NCBI GenBank assembly: GCA_963693365.1
Contig: CAVNZM010000005.1
Coordinates: forward strand, 372,001 to 436,000
DNA: 64,000 nt
Reading direction: 5' to 3'
DNA from: Amoebidium appalachense
Taxonomy: Eukaryota > Ichthyosporea
How positions within the stretch are numbered: the first letter of the stretch is position 1; each line of letters starts with the position of its first letter. The notes below the pieces were generated by a model. It made no database searches. It was not told the DNA's origin and was given only the letters and a program-made list of their open reading frames with translations. Positions 1 through 20,082 of the stretch are shown piece by piece. Position numbers and translations under genes: made by a program.

Positions 1-209
1 CCCTCTCTATGCCCTTGCTCGCCGCCTCATCATTCGGGTACTAAAAAACAACCCCCCCCCCCCCCCCCCCACCCACCCACCCCACCCCCCACCACACACA
101 CACACACACACACACAAATTCTCCCCCTTTCCCCCTTCCCCCCACCACCACCACCACCACCACCACACACAAACAAACAAGAAAATCCCCCCCCCCCCCC
201 CCCCCCCCC

Positions 210-257
<48 letters not shown>

Positions 258-478
258 CACACCACCACCACCACGTAGGGTTTCGTTGACGAGGTGAATG
301 GTTCTAAATTAGCGCACGTTAGATCACTTTGCGCATTCTCTCTTTCTCTCTCTCTCCCTCCCCCCCCCCCCCCACCACCACCACCACCACCACCACCACA
401 TGCATACCCTTTTTCAAAGCTTTGCGCTCTGTGTTGTGTTGTCCATAATTCATGTGTACTTCGTACTCTAAGGCATTC

Positions 479-516
<38 letters not shown>

Positions 517-1685
517 AAACAACCACCACCACACACCCACACACACATGACCAATGCCACCACCACTCCTGCAGCATGCACAAGTACACCCCCTAGTCTG
601 ACACGAACACGAGCCGACACAGGCATTATGACACATTATTTTCACACCACGCACAACATAGGATTCATGACTGCAAGCATAGCATGCATGCATAGTGTGT
701 AGTAGCAGGGTCCCCCGATACGAGCCACTCTTAATGCACCCCTTCTACTCTGTGTCATCGTGCTTGCAGTTTAGGCACCAATCTTGCACAGGCAAGGCTG
801 GTGCAGCACAGTGTGTTTGTGTGTGTTTGAGGGGTGGATGGTGTTGGTGGTGTTGGGGGGGGTATATACGGTACGGATGTGATGCATGTCATACCTGTAG
901 TGTTTAAGGGGGAGGGAGGGGGGGGGGGGGGGAGGGGCGGTCGTGGCTTTGTTGGAGAGGGGCGGGGGGGGGGGGGGGGGGGGGGGGAGGAGGCTCTCGC
1001 AAGCAGGTGCACACAGCGCTCTATTCGTTCTGACGGAGACAAACAGGCGGACCTGCATGGCAGCTGCACACCCACCACAACCCAGAAACGACTGCTGTGA
1101 CCACCCAGTTTGGAACGAATGTACTCTGTGAAGTATATGGTCGATCTTAGACGAGGTTTCGGCATAGCTGGACATACCAAACCCGTGTTGTGCATATAAA
1201 GGCCCACCCAGTCGTAGTATGAGCGAATGTATTCCGTATGTCTGGCCCCAAGCTGGTAAAGACTGGTGACGCCTTTTTTTGTTTGTTTGTTCTTTTTTGG
1301 AACCCTCAGGGATGGGGGTATGTGACTAGACTGTCAATCACTCACACGCCACCCGGCCTGTATGTATAAAACACCACACTTGTGTGGCGTCACGTAGAAT
1401 GAACGAGTGATGTGGTCAACGCCCGTGCAGCTGAAGGCTGGACCCCGCCTGCCATCCGGCTACCAAAATAAATATGTCTCCAATAAGAAGGGCCACTGTG
1501 ACATGTCAGAGAAGGGCCACGCAAATTCGGCGCCTCTTATATAAACAAGCCAAAACGACGTACCTGTGCGCAAGAAGCACACCTGCAAGTTCTGGGACAA
1601 CCTGACAGGGGCTTTTCATATGACAACACAATACCTGGCAAAGCCTCTACGGCACCTTCTGCGTCACCGCGTACATGTTGTTTTT
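1..1685. other. repeat-rich region without recognised gene
   Basis: The first 1 kb is a patchwork of poly(C), poly(G), (CA)n and (CCA)n tracts (for example 50-130, 190-255, 481-515, 918-990). From about 1160 it becomes non-repetitive, with TATA-like boxes near 1192, 1363 and 1536. A stretch around 1430-1560 has an exon-like open frame containing the motif KKGHCDMSEKGH behind a CAG, but it ends in a stop and no family was recognised. I see no supportable gene here. Confidence 0.5.
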
Positions 1686-1782
1686 TTCTGTACGTACGTG
1701 TGTCAACCTGACCAATGGCGTACGAAGTTTGCACGCAAGTGTTTTCCACTTCTGTACGTACGTCTATCAAACTGACCAATGG
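1686..1782. repeat. 33-bp direct repeat carrying TACGTACG and CCAAT
   Basis: Two near-identical 33-bp copies lie at 1686-1718 and 1750-1782. Each has the self-complementary TGTACGTACG core followed 12-15 bp later by ACCAATGG. The copies differ at a few central positions. The CCAAT boxes suggest promoter DNA, but no associated gene was identified. Confidence 0.6.
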
Positions 1783-2276
1783 AAGTCTTATATTTGCTGT
1801 TTTATTACGGGTTCTGTTGTCCAAAACAATGATAAGACAAGCCTCACAAGTGAGAAAAGCATTATAATTTCCTGCACTGCAGAGTTGAGTTGAAGTGCGG
1901 GACAAAGAATAGCTGTGTGGCTACAGTAAGCCTGTAACGGTTTGATTGGTATATCTCCACTGAGCTTTCATCGAAAGATGAACGTAAACAATGGGGGCTT
2001 AAACCACGAAATTGTTAGCTTTCGGTATTAAAACAATGATATACAAAAAGCTATTTTTACGTATTTAAGTCCATAAGAGTATAAAGACAATTATATAGTT
2101 ATCTTGTTTTGTCTATGCTTTATTATTTAGGACGAAATAATGATATTTCGGGCTTTTAAGATAGCCGTTCTTATTTCAATTTCAGTTTGTCTTTTTCAAA
2201 GCCCCATCATATACTCTAAGGGGAATACATAAAAACTAAGTTGATTCGTGCGAACGTTGACGCCATTTTAGCGATG

Positions 2277-2845
2277 TGACGTCACGCGTGACTCGCTAGG
2301 CAGCACTTGATTGGCCAACTGAAGGCTTACGGTTTTGATTGGCGGAGACATACAACCAATCAAAGTGTGCCTTGCCGATCATATGACTCTTTTCGATTGG
2401 CTGCACGTCCCAGCCCTGGCAAGGCATGGGCCAGTGCGCATGCACCGCATGGATCACGAGTTCACCACCAGTTCACCACTTGGTCCTGGCGCCCCAAAAT
2501 CACTGGAATCTAAAGGAGACTTTTTTCCTTATATTTTTAATAGTTGGAATATATTTTGGCTGCTTATATTCTCGTTCCAGGCGAGTCTAGCCTGTTCAGG
2601 TGTAGGAGTTTTATCCAATCACAGCCCGCCTTTGAACAAAGGCGCAAAGCACCCGAGATCCCGGGATTCGGCACGTGTTCCGGAAAAGGCTGGCGCCATT
2701 TCATTGAACCCCGTTTGTCTTTTCTATTAACAATTTGAATCCCCCTTCTGTTGAAATAATAAGCTCTGGATAAATAAGTACCGGAGTTTGAATTCGAATA
2801 TTGAATCTACCAGGTTCAGCTGAATGATAACGAAAGCTATAAAAA
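2277..2845 (+). promoter_or_regulatory. promoter region of the F-box/LRR gene
   Basis: It contains a perfect CRE palindrome TGACGTCA at 2277-2284 and five CCAAT/ATTGG boxes (2310-2314, 2338-2342, 2356-2360, 2396-2400, 2615-2619). A TATA box (TATAAAAA, 2838-2845) lies 121 bp before the ATG at 2966. The order CRE, clustered CCAAT, TATA, then ATG resembles a classical polymerase II promoter. Protein binding is inferred from motifs only. Confidence 0.6.
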
Positions 2846-2965
2846 CGCCCACCTGATCCTCAATCGGCTCAGAATTGTTCCGACATTTTCTTCGCCTATT
2901 ACTCCGTCGTGGTTAAGTTTGAACTTACTAGTTGCACATAATAACCACCTTTGAAAAACTGTAAA

Positions 2966-4039
2966 ATGGAGAGTCATAGTAGTATAGATTGTCTCCCTTT
3001 GGAGCTTCTGTCTCTAGTGTTCGAGCACCTTTCTGTAAGCGATGTAGTAACTGTTTGCAGTCGCGTGTCACGTAAATGGCGTGTAGCAGCGAAAAACACG
3101 CCGCTTCGTGGGTGGGTGACGGTCAAGAAACAGAGGGGCCAGCGCACGGTGACAGCCAGCCAGGTGGAGCGCATAGTCAGCCACTGGCCCAAAGTGTGGA
3201 GTCTCCGGTTCCAGTCTAAGCCCGACCCCGCAGCGCTTGCGCTCTGCCACCGTGCACGCAGACTAGACCTGTCGTTTTCTGGTGTTGTGGACGTGAGCCC
3301 CCTGTCCGGCTGTGTGTTTTTGCGCAGTATCGACTTGCTGGGCACCCCCGTCACAGACATATCGGCCCTCGAGGCCTGCACCGACCTGAGGCACGCAAAC
3401 GTCAGCAACACGAAGATTCAGTCCGTGAGGGCTCTTGCAGGCTGCCGCAACCTTCGTACCCTGCAGGCAAACCGTGCCCCTCTGAAGGACCTGCGGGGTC
3501 TGGACTCGTGCTGGCGCCTGCGCACGGTCAACCTCGAGATGACCGATGTGTGCGACCTGACCCCCCTGGCCAAGTGCAGTGCACTGACCCATGCCGACGT
3601 CACCCTTACCCCCGTGCGCGATGTTGAGGCCCTGTCCTCGTGCCGGTCACTTGTCAGCCTTCGTGCCGAGGGCACTATGATCGACGACCTGAACCCCCTT
3701 GTGACCTGCACTAGTCTGAAGCACGTCGAGGTCACTGGCTGCCCTGTGTCCAGCGTGGGCTTTGCCGAGTACTGCCACAACCTCGAGACCCTCAACGTGT
3801 GCCGCACCCAGGTGCGTGATATTGCACCACTGGGCAAACTCGAGCACCTGGCCAAGCTGGACGTCAGCCACACGGAGGTGTGCGACCTTAAGGCGCTTGC
3901 TGGCTGCAAGGGGTTAAGGATAGTGAACGTAGCCAGCACTGAGACCAGCGAGGAGCAGCAGGCGGCCCTTAAAAAGGCACTGCCTGATATGGTGTTTGGC
4001 CAGCCCGAGGTGGTTAAGGCGCTGGGCACCCTTGCGTAG
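2966..4039 (+). CDS. F-box and leucine-rich-repeat protein
   Basis: This is an intronless gene of 357 residues. An F-box-like segment spans about residues 8-48 (LPLELLSLVFEHL followed by a CSRVSRKWR helix). It is followed by roughly ten 22-24-residue leucine-rich repeats of the pattern L..L.V..T.V.D...L..C, to about residue 330. By family knowledge, F-box/LRR proteins are substrate-recognition subunits of SCF (SKP1-cullin-F-box) ubiquitin ligases, the LRR arc holding the substrate. The substrate is unknown. The ATG at 2966 is chosen because it follows the TATA box and begins just before the F-box; the frame extends upstream only through a non-ATG codon. Third codon positions are strongly G/C, unlike the flanking AT-rich DNA. 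A poly(A) signal lies 59 bp past the stop. Confidence 0.85.
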   Translation: MESHSSIDCLPLELLSLVFEHLSVSDVVTVCSRVSRKWRVAAKNTPLRGWVTVKKQRGQRTVTASQVERIVSHWPKVWSLRFQSKPDPAALALCHRARRLDLSFSGVVDVSPLSGCVFLRSIDLLGTPVTDISALEACTDLRHANVSNTKIQSVRALAGCRNLRTLQANRAPLKDLRGLDSCWRLRTVNLEMTDVCDLTPLAKCSALTHADVTLTPVRDVEALSSCRSLVSLRAEGTMIDDLNPLVTCTSLKHVEVTGCPVSSVGFAEYCHNLETLNVCRTQVRDIAPLGKLEHLAKLDVSHTEVCDLKALAGCKGLRIVNVASTETSEEQQAALKKALPDMVFGQPEVVKALGTLA

Positions 4040-4097
4040 ATATTTTTGTTAAAGGAGCCACTGGTTGGCTCGTGCGTATGTTTGAATGATGACGTAT

Positions 4098-4103
4098 AAT
4101 AAA
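4098..4103 (+). promoter_or_regulatory. polyadenylation signal AATAAA
   Basis: A canonical AATAAA lies 59 bp after the F-box/LRR stop codon, in AT-rich sequence, and is the likely mRNA 3' end signal. Confidence 0.6.
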
Positions 4104-4678
4104 CGAATGATGAAGACTAAAGAAACTGATTGCTGTGACTGCTGCCCCGGACTGGTTCCCTCTTTAATTGTTTTTGCGTGTGATGGAGGTTCTTCGTGAA
4201 CCATCTGTGTGCTGTTTGTCGTATGTGCCATGCATAAACTTTGCAGACTGTTTTCTTAGTTGGCGTACTTCTGTATAACCCTTGCACTTGTTATCCCTCT
4301 TCAGGTGTGTTTACGGTAACACTGGCTGTGCTTTGGCACTGCACTGAATGGCATGCTTTACTACCAGTCAGAGCTGTAAATGTGCACGTGTAATATTAAG
4401 TTTGACTGCCCATTAGGTTGATCAATTGGAATGTTGGACTTTCCGACGCCTCCACTCTGCTGCTGTCAGACCGTGCACGAAACAGCACAGGCCTAACAAT
4501 ACTTAAAAGTACGTAGGTGGCCCGCCGGCTAAACAGGCTTTTCTCATTGGCTGGGCCAGGGCCGGGCGTGGGGTTTCACAGAACATTCGAGTGAAGACCT
4601 ATGGCGTCACTCAACACAAACACTTGTCCATGATGCTGCATTTTTTATTTTGTCGCATGGACAACCATGCGGTGATGG
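4104..4678. other. intergenic, no gene seen
   Basis: Non-repetitive intergenic DNA between the F-box gene and the duplicated cassette. No open frame with coding character was recognised. One ATTGG (near 4547) is present. Confidence 0.5.
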
Positions 4679-4949
4679 CGGTCGGCCCTGGACGTCCATA
4701 TGTATTCTCACCCGGACGTAATTTCGACGTCATGAATATAAAAATAACGGTCGGCCCTGGACGTCCAGATGTATTCTCACCCGGACGTAATTTCGACGTC
4801 ATGAATATAAAAATATGTGCATATTGGGCGATGTTCACACCGTGAGTATATACTTCGTGTTGCCTTAGTGCTACGTCATGAATATAAAAATATGTGCATA
4901 TTGGGCGATGTTCACACCGTGAGTATATACTTCGTGTTGCCTTAGTGCT
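4679..4949. repeat. tandemly duplicated CRE+TATA cassette
   Basis: Two nested tandem duplications. A 69-bp unit is repeated at 4679-4747 and 4748-4816, and a 77-bp unit at 4796-4872 and 4873-4949. The shared core, ACGTCATGAATATAAAAAT, occurs three times (starting about 4727, 4796 and 4873). It places a CRE half-site (GACGTC in the first two copies) a few bases upstream of a TATA-like box. The copies are almost identical, so the duplications are recent. No open frame follows, so this may be a non-coding promoter array or promoter-derived repeat. Confidence 0.75.
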
Positions 4950-5364
4950 AAGTAGGTACTCGCGTCCGGCACACTTATACATGGGCTTTATCTTATGTCT
5001 CACCTCTCCGCTGCATTCAAATCCACGGCTTTCTATCGCATGTAATGCTGCATCTCAACTTACACATCTGTACATGCATCATGCGATTCATTCATTCATC
5101 CATACATACATTAATGTTCCACATAGCGTGCATGCTGCGATGTACATGCATCATGCGACTCATTCATCCATACATTCTTTCAAAATGGCGTGCATGCTGC
5201 AATTCATTCATACACGTACATACATTCAACATGGTGTGCATGCTGCGATTCATTCCTACACGTACATTCTACGACACCTTGCACATAGCAAGCCATCAAT
5301 GCAATCTCGTTCAAGTACGACCTGTAGAGAGCGTTTCCTCCCTTGATCGGTCCATATCAGCTCA
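4950..5364. other. degenerate CATTCATTCATACA / GCATGCTGCGA repeats
   Basis: From about 5030 to 5280 the sequence is a degenerate array of units such as GTGCATGCTGCGATTCATTC and CATACACGTACATAC. No gene was seen. It lies between the convergent F-box and ATG4 genes, 3' of ATG4. Confidence 0.5.
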
Positions 5365-14117
<8,753 letters not shown>

Positions 14118-16098
14118 GCTGCCGCGGCCTGCAGGGCTGTGTATGGCTGGTACTGGGCGTACAAACAAGGTGCCAGCCACACAGGGAGCAAGGTGCTGAA
14201 AGAAGGGCCTGTTGAAGCAGACAGGACCTCTCAGGGCAATATGGATCTCTCGTTTCACCTGTCACAGAGTCTAAGGGAGGGCAGACGTAGGACTGGAGCG
14301 GACCAAAAGCACCACAACGTCTAAACTAAGACGCATATCTCCCCGTCGGCCTATTGTGCTAGCCAACTCAGAAACTACGAAAACTGTCCGACGCGATGCT
14401 TGCCTTTGAACTGAGGGTCAACGTGAGGCCTTCTTTCAAGCCTGTTGCAAAGCTCCAAAGGCCTTGCTGCAGTTTACGTGTTGGCAACTCGCACAGGCGT
14501 TGTCGTCAAGACTCAAGAGTCCTAGTAGAGCGTAGACATTTTGATTGGCTACTGCGGTATGCATATGACCTGCTTTCGCGCATATTTATTGGTCAACTTT
14601 ATTCGCCCAATCAGAGAAGCTATGCCTGTGGGTATAGGGGGACTGCCCAATAGCATGCTGCATACCTTTACACATGGAGCCCTTGAGTCAGTGAGCCGCG
14701 GCGCTGCAGAAGGCCAACGGCCCGTACGTAGGTGCACAGAGCTTTTAGGGCAACAGCCTTCTTTGCCCCCAACATGATGATGAAAAGGTAGACAGCAGGG
14801 TTATTTGGGGCCTGTACTGCAGCATATATAGCTAAATTTGCTATAGCTTGCACCCCTAACGGGATCGTAGGCGCATCCACAAACACACAGGTGCGACACG
14901 TTATACAAGCGCTCTGCAGGCACAGCAGCACAAGGGCAGCAGGAAGACTTCAGGGATCTCACGCACCACACTGAAGCGCAGGCATACAGAGGTAATGTTC
15001 CGTAAATCTTGAAGCAACAGCGTATTATGACAGCAATGCACACATGTTCACGCTCATCCACGTTTGCATGCAAGGTAGCATGGAGCTGCGCGAAGCGTAG
15101 CTATAGGCAACCAAACGTGGTCAGGTCGCGTACAAACGGATTCCAGTATATAAGTTTTAAAACAGTGAAAGCGTTCTATATAGCACCAAACGAACACATG
15201 CCCATACTCACGTGTGCACACACACACCGCACGTGTACGGACAGTACCCACATGTACAGTGTGCTTCCACGCGCAGTTGAATACTTCGGAATTCGGAACA
15301 CATCCAACTTCGAATTCGCTAGAGCTCCAGAGTGGTTAGCAAGCGTTTCGTTTGTGAAAAAAGGTTCCGCTAACAACGGGGTGTGTGCATCACAAGTTGC
15401 TCTCTGGATCTGGTTTACGCGTGAACTTGAATGATGCATTGAAGGATGCAGCGAACCACCACAATAACCTTAGTTTTAGGTGCCCACCGCCGCAGGAATA
15501 GCATTCAAGGTGTGCAACAGGCATACAATCGTTGCACTTGCCCTGGGCTCCCAATATCGCTAGACGCATTTTCTCTGTCAGAAGTGTTTACATGTGATTG
15601 TATGTACAGTCATGATAAAGAATAGAGTAGTGTGGGCTGTTGTTCGTTTTTTCGGAGTTTTGGTCAGTTGGTCACATGTAGAGCCTCCAACAGAGCCTTT
15701 GCCTGGCTATGTCTTCAAGGATTTATGTAGCGCGCTCGGATTGGCTTGGCTGAATAAACGCAGGAAGATTGGCATTTGTTGATTGGCTGAGGGAACTTTG
15801 GTGGATAAAAAAAGCCACGTAAATAGAGTCGCAGCCTAGAGTCTCACATGTCATTGCGCTGTGACTTGTACAGTAGATTGTCGAATAAATATTGATATGA
15901 AAAGCTTTGCCAAGCTGCCCAGAATAAGAATTTTCAACTTTTCTCATGGAACTTGACAAATTGTAGTGTCATATGGTTATAATTGCTGCTCTGAGCATAT
16001 ATTTATGTGTCTTAATGTGATTGCATTTGCATTTTTGTCCACCTGCAAAAGGGGGTAAATATTTTTCAAAAAGCAAATGAGCCCAACAAGCCATTCCT
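14118..16098. other. divergent intergenic region between ATG4 and small membrane gene
   Basis: Non-repetitive, moderately AT-rich DNA with CCAAT/ATTGG boxes near 14541, 14589, 14607, 15740 and 15782, and a TATA-like element near 15148. These are plausible distal regulatory elements for ATG4 (minus) and the 16266 gene (plus). No further gene was recognised. Confidence 0.5.
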
Positions 16099-16170
16099 AT
16101 TGGTGAAACAAATTCACCTACCCTTATATGGCTTTTTCTCCACATTTTTTCCTACCCTGCGACTATATAA
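16099..16170 (+). promoter_or_regulatory. CCAAT - CArG - TATA promoter of the small membrane gene
   Basis: In 72 bp there is an ATTGG box (16099-16103), an exact CArG/SRF-type box CCTTATATGG (16132-16141) and a TATA box TATATAA (16164-16170), followed by the ATG at 16266. Motif identities are seen directly; factor binding is inferred. Confidence 0.6.
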
Positions 16171-16265
16171 CGCTTCACACCGCACTCTCTCCATCCCTCA
16201 CACTTTTCCAGCGGAAAGCTGTCAGGTTGATTGTTAGCACCCTCCCCTTATCACTTCAGTAGAGA

Positions 16266-16579
16266 ATGTCCAGCTACGAGTTTAACGCGGAGGAGGAGAA
16301 GGTTATCCAGGCCGTTAAAGGGTGCCTGAACAAGCTGGGCATTGCGTTTACGGCGCTGAGCGCAGCCCACGCCATCACGCTGTTGCTTGCTGGCCCCGAT
16401 GGGTTCAAGGAGAAGCTGATGCCCAGCCTGATGGGCGTTAAGAACGTGGTGGTCTTTGGCTTCGTCGGCTTTTCGCTCTTGAACTCCTCTAAGGCCTTCT
16501 CAAAGTTTGTTTCCCCTTCGCCCCGCAACCCTCCCCCCTCCCCCCCCCTTCCCCCTCAACATCGGCCCAGCGGATCCTA

Positions 16580-16616
<37 letters not shown>

Positions 16617-17389
16617 TTCGCCCCCGCCCGCCCGTCCGCCCCCGTGGGTCCCCCTTCCTTCTGCACTGGTCCCTCCACCTCCTCTCTCTTTCCCTGCTCG
16701 CCCATAACCGATTCGGCCACATCGTCACGTGCACCTTATGTTTTTCGGGCTCGATGCCTACCGCATGCGCATGGTTGGTCATTAGATGTCAGTATGAAGG
16801 CACATGGTCACACCGTCGGCTTAGTCACTAGCAAGTAAAGGTTGTGGCTTGCCTCCCCTCACCACCCTGCTTCGCCCACTTTTTCACCCTCTACATGTGT
16901 CACCCGTAGCCCCATACATCAGAATCGATCCATTGTACACGCCTAAGGCTCCTTATCTTTGACTTCTCATTGTATCACCTTCACTCTCCCTTTTCCACCC
17001 CCATCCTTTAATTTTCAACCCTCGCCCCCCCCCCCACACACACACACACTCACCCTCCTTCACCCCCCAAACACACACCTGACACACATATAACCTTGTC
17101 ACTAGCAACGCTGTGTGTAGGTCTCGGCTCCTTCTCCACCCCATCTGCTCTGTCACCTCCAACCCCCCCCTCCTTCCCCCGCCCCAACACAAGCACACAC
17201 ACACACCAGAAACCTTGCACTGACAGTTCCACGCACAGGGTTGTGAAGGAAAAGGGCAATGACGTGGGCCACCTAATGAAGGGCCTTACCTCCATGAATG
17301 CTGGTCTTAGCAAGATCTTCATGCCCATTCTCATTGCTTCCATCTCCACGGCAGTTGCAGCCATCAAGGGGTTTGCAGAGGAGCACTGA
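16266..17389 (+). CDS. small three-helix membrane protein, 2 exons
   Basis: Two exons, 16266-16504 and 17239-17389, join in phase (AA|G) to give 129 residues. The protein begins MSSYEFNAEEEKVIQ and ends KGFAEEH. Hydrophobic segments lie at about residues 24-43, 59-73 and 106-124, with charged stretches between, suggesting a small integral membrane protein with a cytosolic acidic N terminus. I do not recognise the family, and no catalytic motif is visible. Support for a real gene comes from the strong CCAAT-CArG-TATA promoter, consensus acceptor CACGCACAG, conserved phase, codon character unlike the surrounding poly(C) intron, and AATAAA at 17584. The intron (16505-17238) is C-rich with a 38-nt poly(C). 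The donor used, AA|GTTTGT, is weak but is the only one that joins the frames. Confidence 0.7.
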
Positions 17390-17583
17390 AACATTTAACC
17401 CTTAAGGGTTCAATTTAGAAAGGAATATGGCCTGCAGGCAAGGCAGTTGGCTGTAGGGGAGCAAATAAGTTTAGGGGACCATCACCGCTGTACCACACTG
17501 GTGGGTGACCAAGTATGAATATAGCGTATTTTCACGCCTTCATATTCTAGTCAGTCATGTATCTATACACTGTGTATATCGTG

Positions 17584-17589
17584 AATAAA
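17584..17589 (+). promoter_or_regulatory. polyadenylation signal AATAAA
   Basis: AATAAA 195 bp after the stop of the small membrane protein gene; likely its 3' end signal. Confidence 0.5.
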
Positions 17590-18735
17590 CTGTTGATAAC
17601 AAGTTACTATTTGCAGGCCTGCTATACTCCCCCCCCCCCTCCCGCCACGCCTTGCTACATACCCTCGAGCTGATGTAGCTGGTACGTTTTTCTGTCCATG
17701 GACGTCCCCATATCTCATTATCTTTGCGCCCCCTCTCTCGCCACCACCACCACTGCATACCCCCGTCTCAAATGTTAACTTGGCCTTCCTTAAGCTTACA
17801 AGCCCAGCCCCCCCACCCCACCCCGGCCCTCTCCCCCTCACACTCTAACCACCAGAGTACCCCCACCTACTTCCTCTCATCCTCTCTCTGTCTCCGCTCC
17901 CCTGCCCTTTCCGCTCTGCACCCCCCCCCCCCCCCCCCCCTTCCCCTCCCCTCTACTCCCCCATGCTCCCCCCCCCCCCCCTTCTTCGTGTGCGTTCCTC
18001 TCCCCCCCCCCTAGGAGCGCGCCCCTCCCGCCTTCGTGTGTGTTTTGCATGCCAGTCTATGTAGTTCTTGCAGTTACGATCTAGGTGCTTGGCTTCCCTT
18101 GTTCTCAGCGTCACATGCGGCTACTAGTGACCCATCGGTCTCCCGGTTTCCTTTTGCCTGTATGCATTACCCCCCCATACACACAAACCACATCGCTTTC
18201 CCCTGCGGTCTTTAGTTTATCTCCTAAAATCTGTGCTTCCCCCCTCCCCCCTCTCCCCCCCCCCCGCACCCCCTTCCCCTTTATGGTTTTTCAGGAAACC
18301 AAGGGGGGAAAGGGGGAGGGGGAGGGGAGGGGGGAGACATACATGCAGGACACATGTCATCTCCCCCACCCCCCACCCCGCCTCTTTTCCCCTACAGGTT
18401 TCCTAGAGGACCATAAAGCAAGGAGGGGAAGAAGGGGGGGGGAGGGGGGAGGGAAGGGGGGGGGGGGGGGGGGGGGGGGATGGAAGCATCGAGTGTGGGA
18501 GAAACACTAGATGCATGACCACAGGGGCAAGCGATGTGGTTTGAGGCCGACATTACACACTTTGAGCAATTCGGGGGTCTGGGTCTCAGAATGCACGGAC
18601 CAGACCACCATCATCTGGGCCCTTGCTTGCTTGCCTACACCGATTGTGTCCGTTATATGTGCCTTAGGACGGCTCTCTATGCACTTTACTCCCCCCCTCC
18701 CCCCCCCCCCCCCCCCAAAAAAAAAAAAAAAAAAA

Positions 18736-18772
<37 letters not shown>

Positions 18773-19550
18773 AAAGAAGAAGAAGAAGAATAATGAAGAC
18801 CCTCGATCCTTTCTCTTTCTTTTCCTGTGGCTGAAATTGCTGTGGGTGTGTTTTGTTCGTGTGTGCAATGTGGTGTGTAGTCAAGCAGTAGTGTAAGGTG
18901 AATGTGGTCTGTGGCTATGGATGTTTTGCGTCTGGGTAGGTGTGTGTTTTTGGGGGGAGGAGGGGGGGATGCACATGTTTGCTACAGCATGTTGCTAGGC
19001 ACGTGAGCTGCCAGCTCAAGGGTGATGGAGGTTTCAGAGCACCAAGTAGCATGCACGTGTGTGTGCTTACGTTCATGTTTCATGATGTGCTGGTAAAGTT
19101 GCAGCCACGGTGCAGGCACTGTATGCCCATCTTGATCCGCTGTGTGGCCCCAGACATGACAATTCAATCTTGGCTAGGCCTCGCAGCCCCCCAATCCCTC
19201 CCCTCCCCTCGCCTCCTCTCCCCCCCCCCCCCCCCCCCCCCCACGCACACACCGTGAGTCCGTAACTCACACGCATCGCCCCCCCCCCCCCCCCCCCCCC
19301 CCCCCCGGCTGTTGTTCTAGGTCCTCACTTCCCTGCGTTAGGCCTAGCACACCGTCTCCCCCCCTCTCCCAAAAGTTTCCTTGCCTTACATATGGACGAA
19401 GGCCAAAATAAACAGGGGCTGTGGATATTCGAAGGCCTGCTCGTTTGCAAAGGAAGCAAGTGCATGGCTGCTACTGCTGTCCATGGAATAGCAGGACACC
19501 AGAGGAAGGGGAGAAGGGGAGAAGGGGAGGGAGAGGGGGGGGGAGGGGAG

Positions 19551-19592
<42 letters not shown>

Positions 19593-19763
19593 CGGAGAGG
19601 AGAAGAAGGCAGGGCACATACATGTAGACCGTCCACTCACGCAGTCACGCAGCTGCCCAATGGATTAATTTTGTAGCGTGCAAGGGGATCCAGAGAGCAC
19701 CAGCCAGCACAGCCTGAAGGACACTTGTGCCCGCCACCTGTGTTACGTGCATGTGTGTTTGCT
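17590..19763. other. C/G-tract-rich region without recognised gene
   Basis: Contains C-rich DNA (17920-18010, 18240-18265), G tracts (18455-18480, 19557-19592), a C-A-(CAA)n composite at 18700-18770, and poly(C) at 19219-19241 and 19279-19306. Short open frames at 18520-18700 and 19040-19190 show no recognisable domain and no consistent splice context. Confidence 0.5.
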
Positions 19764-20082
19764 GCCTAACTTCTACATTAGTAAGTTAGCTGCTGCCCTA
19801 ACTTCTACATTAGTAAGTTAGCTGCTGGCTAACTTCTACATTAGTAAGTTAGCTGCTGGCTAACTTCTACATTAGTAAGTTAGCTGCTGCCTAACTTCTA
19901 CATTAGTAAGTTAGTTGCTGCCTAACTTCTACATTAGTAAGTTAGTTGCTGGCTAACTTCTACATTAGTAAGTTAGCTGCTGCCTAACTTCTACATTAGT
20001 AAGTTAGCTGCTGCCTAACTTCTACATCAGTAAGCTAGCTGCTGCCTAACTTCTAGATTAGTAAGTTAGCTGCTGCCTAACG
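19764..20082. repeat. 31-bp hairpin-forming minisatellite
   Basis: About ten copies of a 31-32-bp unit (GCCTAACTTCTACATTAGT, then AAGTTAGCTGCT). Each unit contains the perfect inverted repeat CTAACTT...AAGTTAG with a 10-nt loop, so the array could form a string of hairpins in single-stranded DNA or RNA. Variation is mainly CTGCC/CTGGC between stems. The stems are conserved in nearly all copies. Confidence 0.9.

Noticed and set aside
1430-1660. Exon-like segments with KKGHCDMSEKGH and RKKHTCKFWDN
   Set aside because: They look protein-like, but frames do not connect through credible splice sites and no family was recognised.
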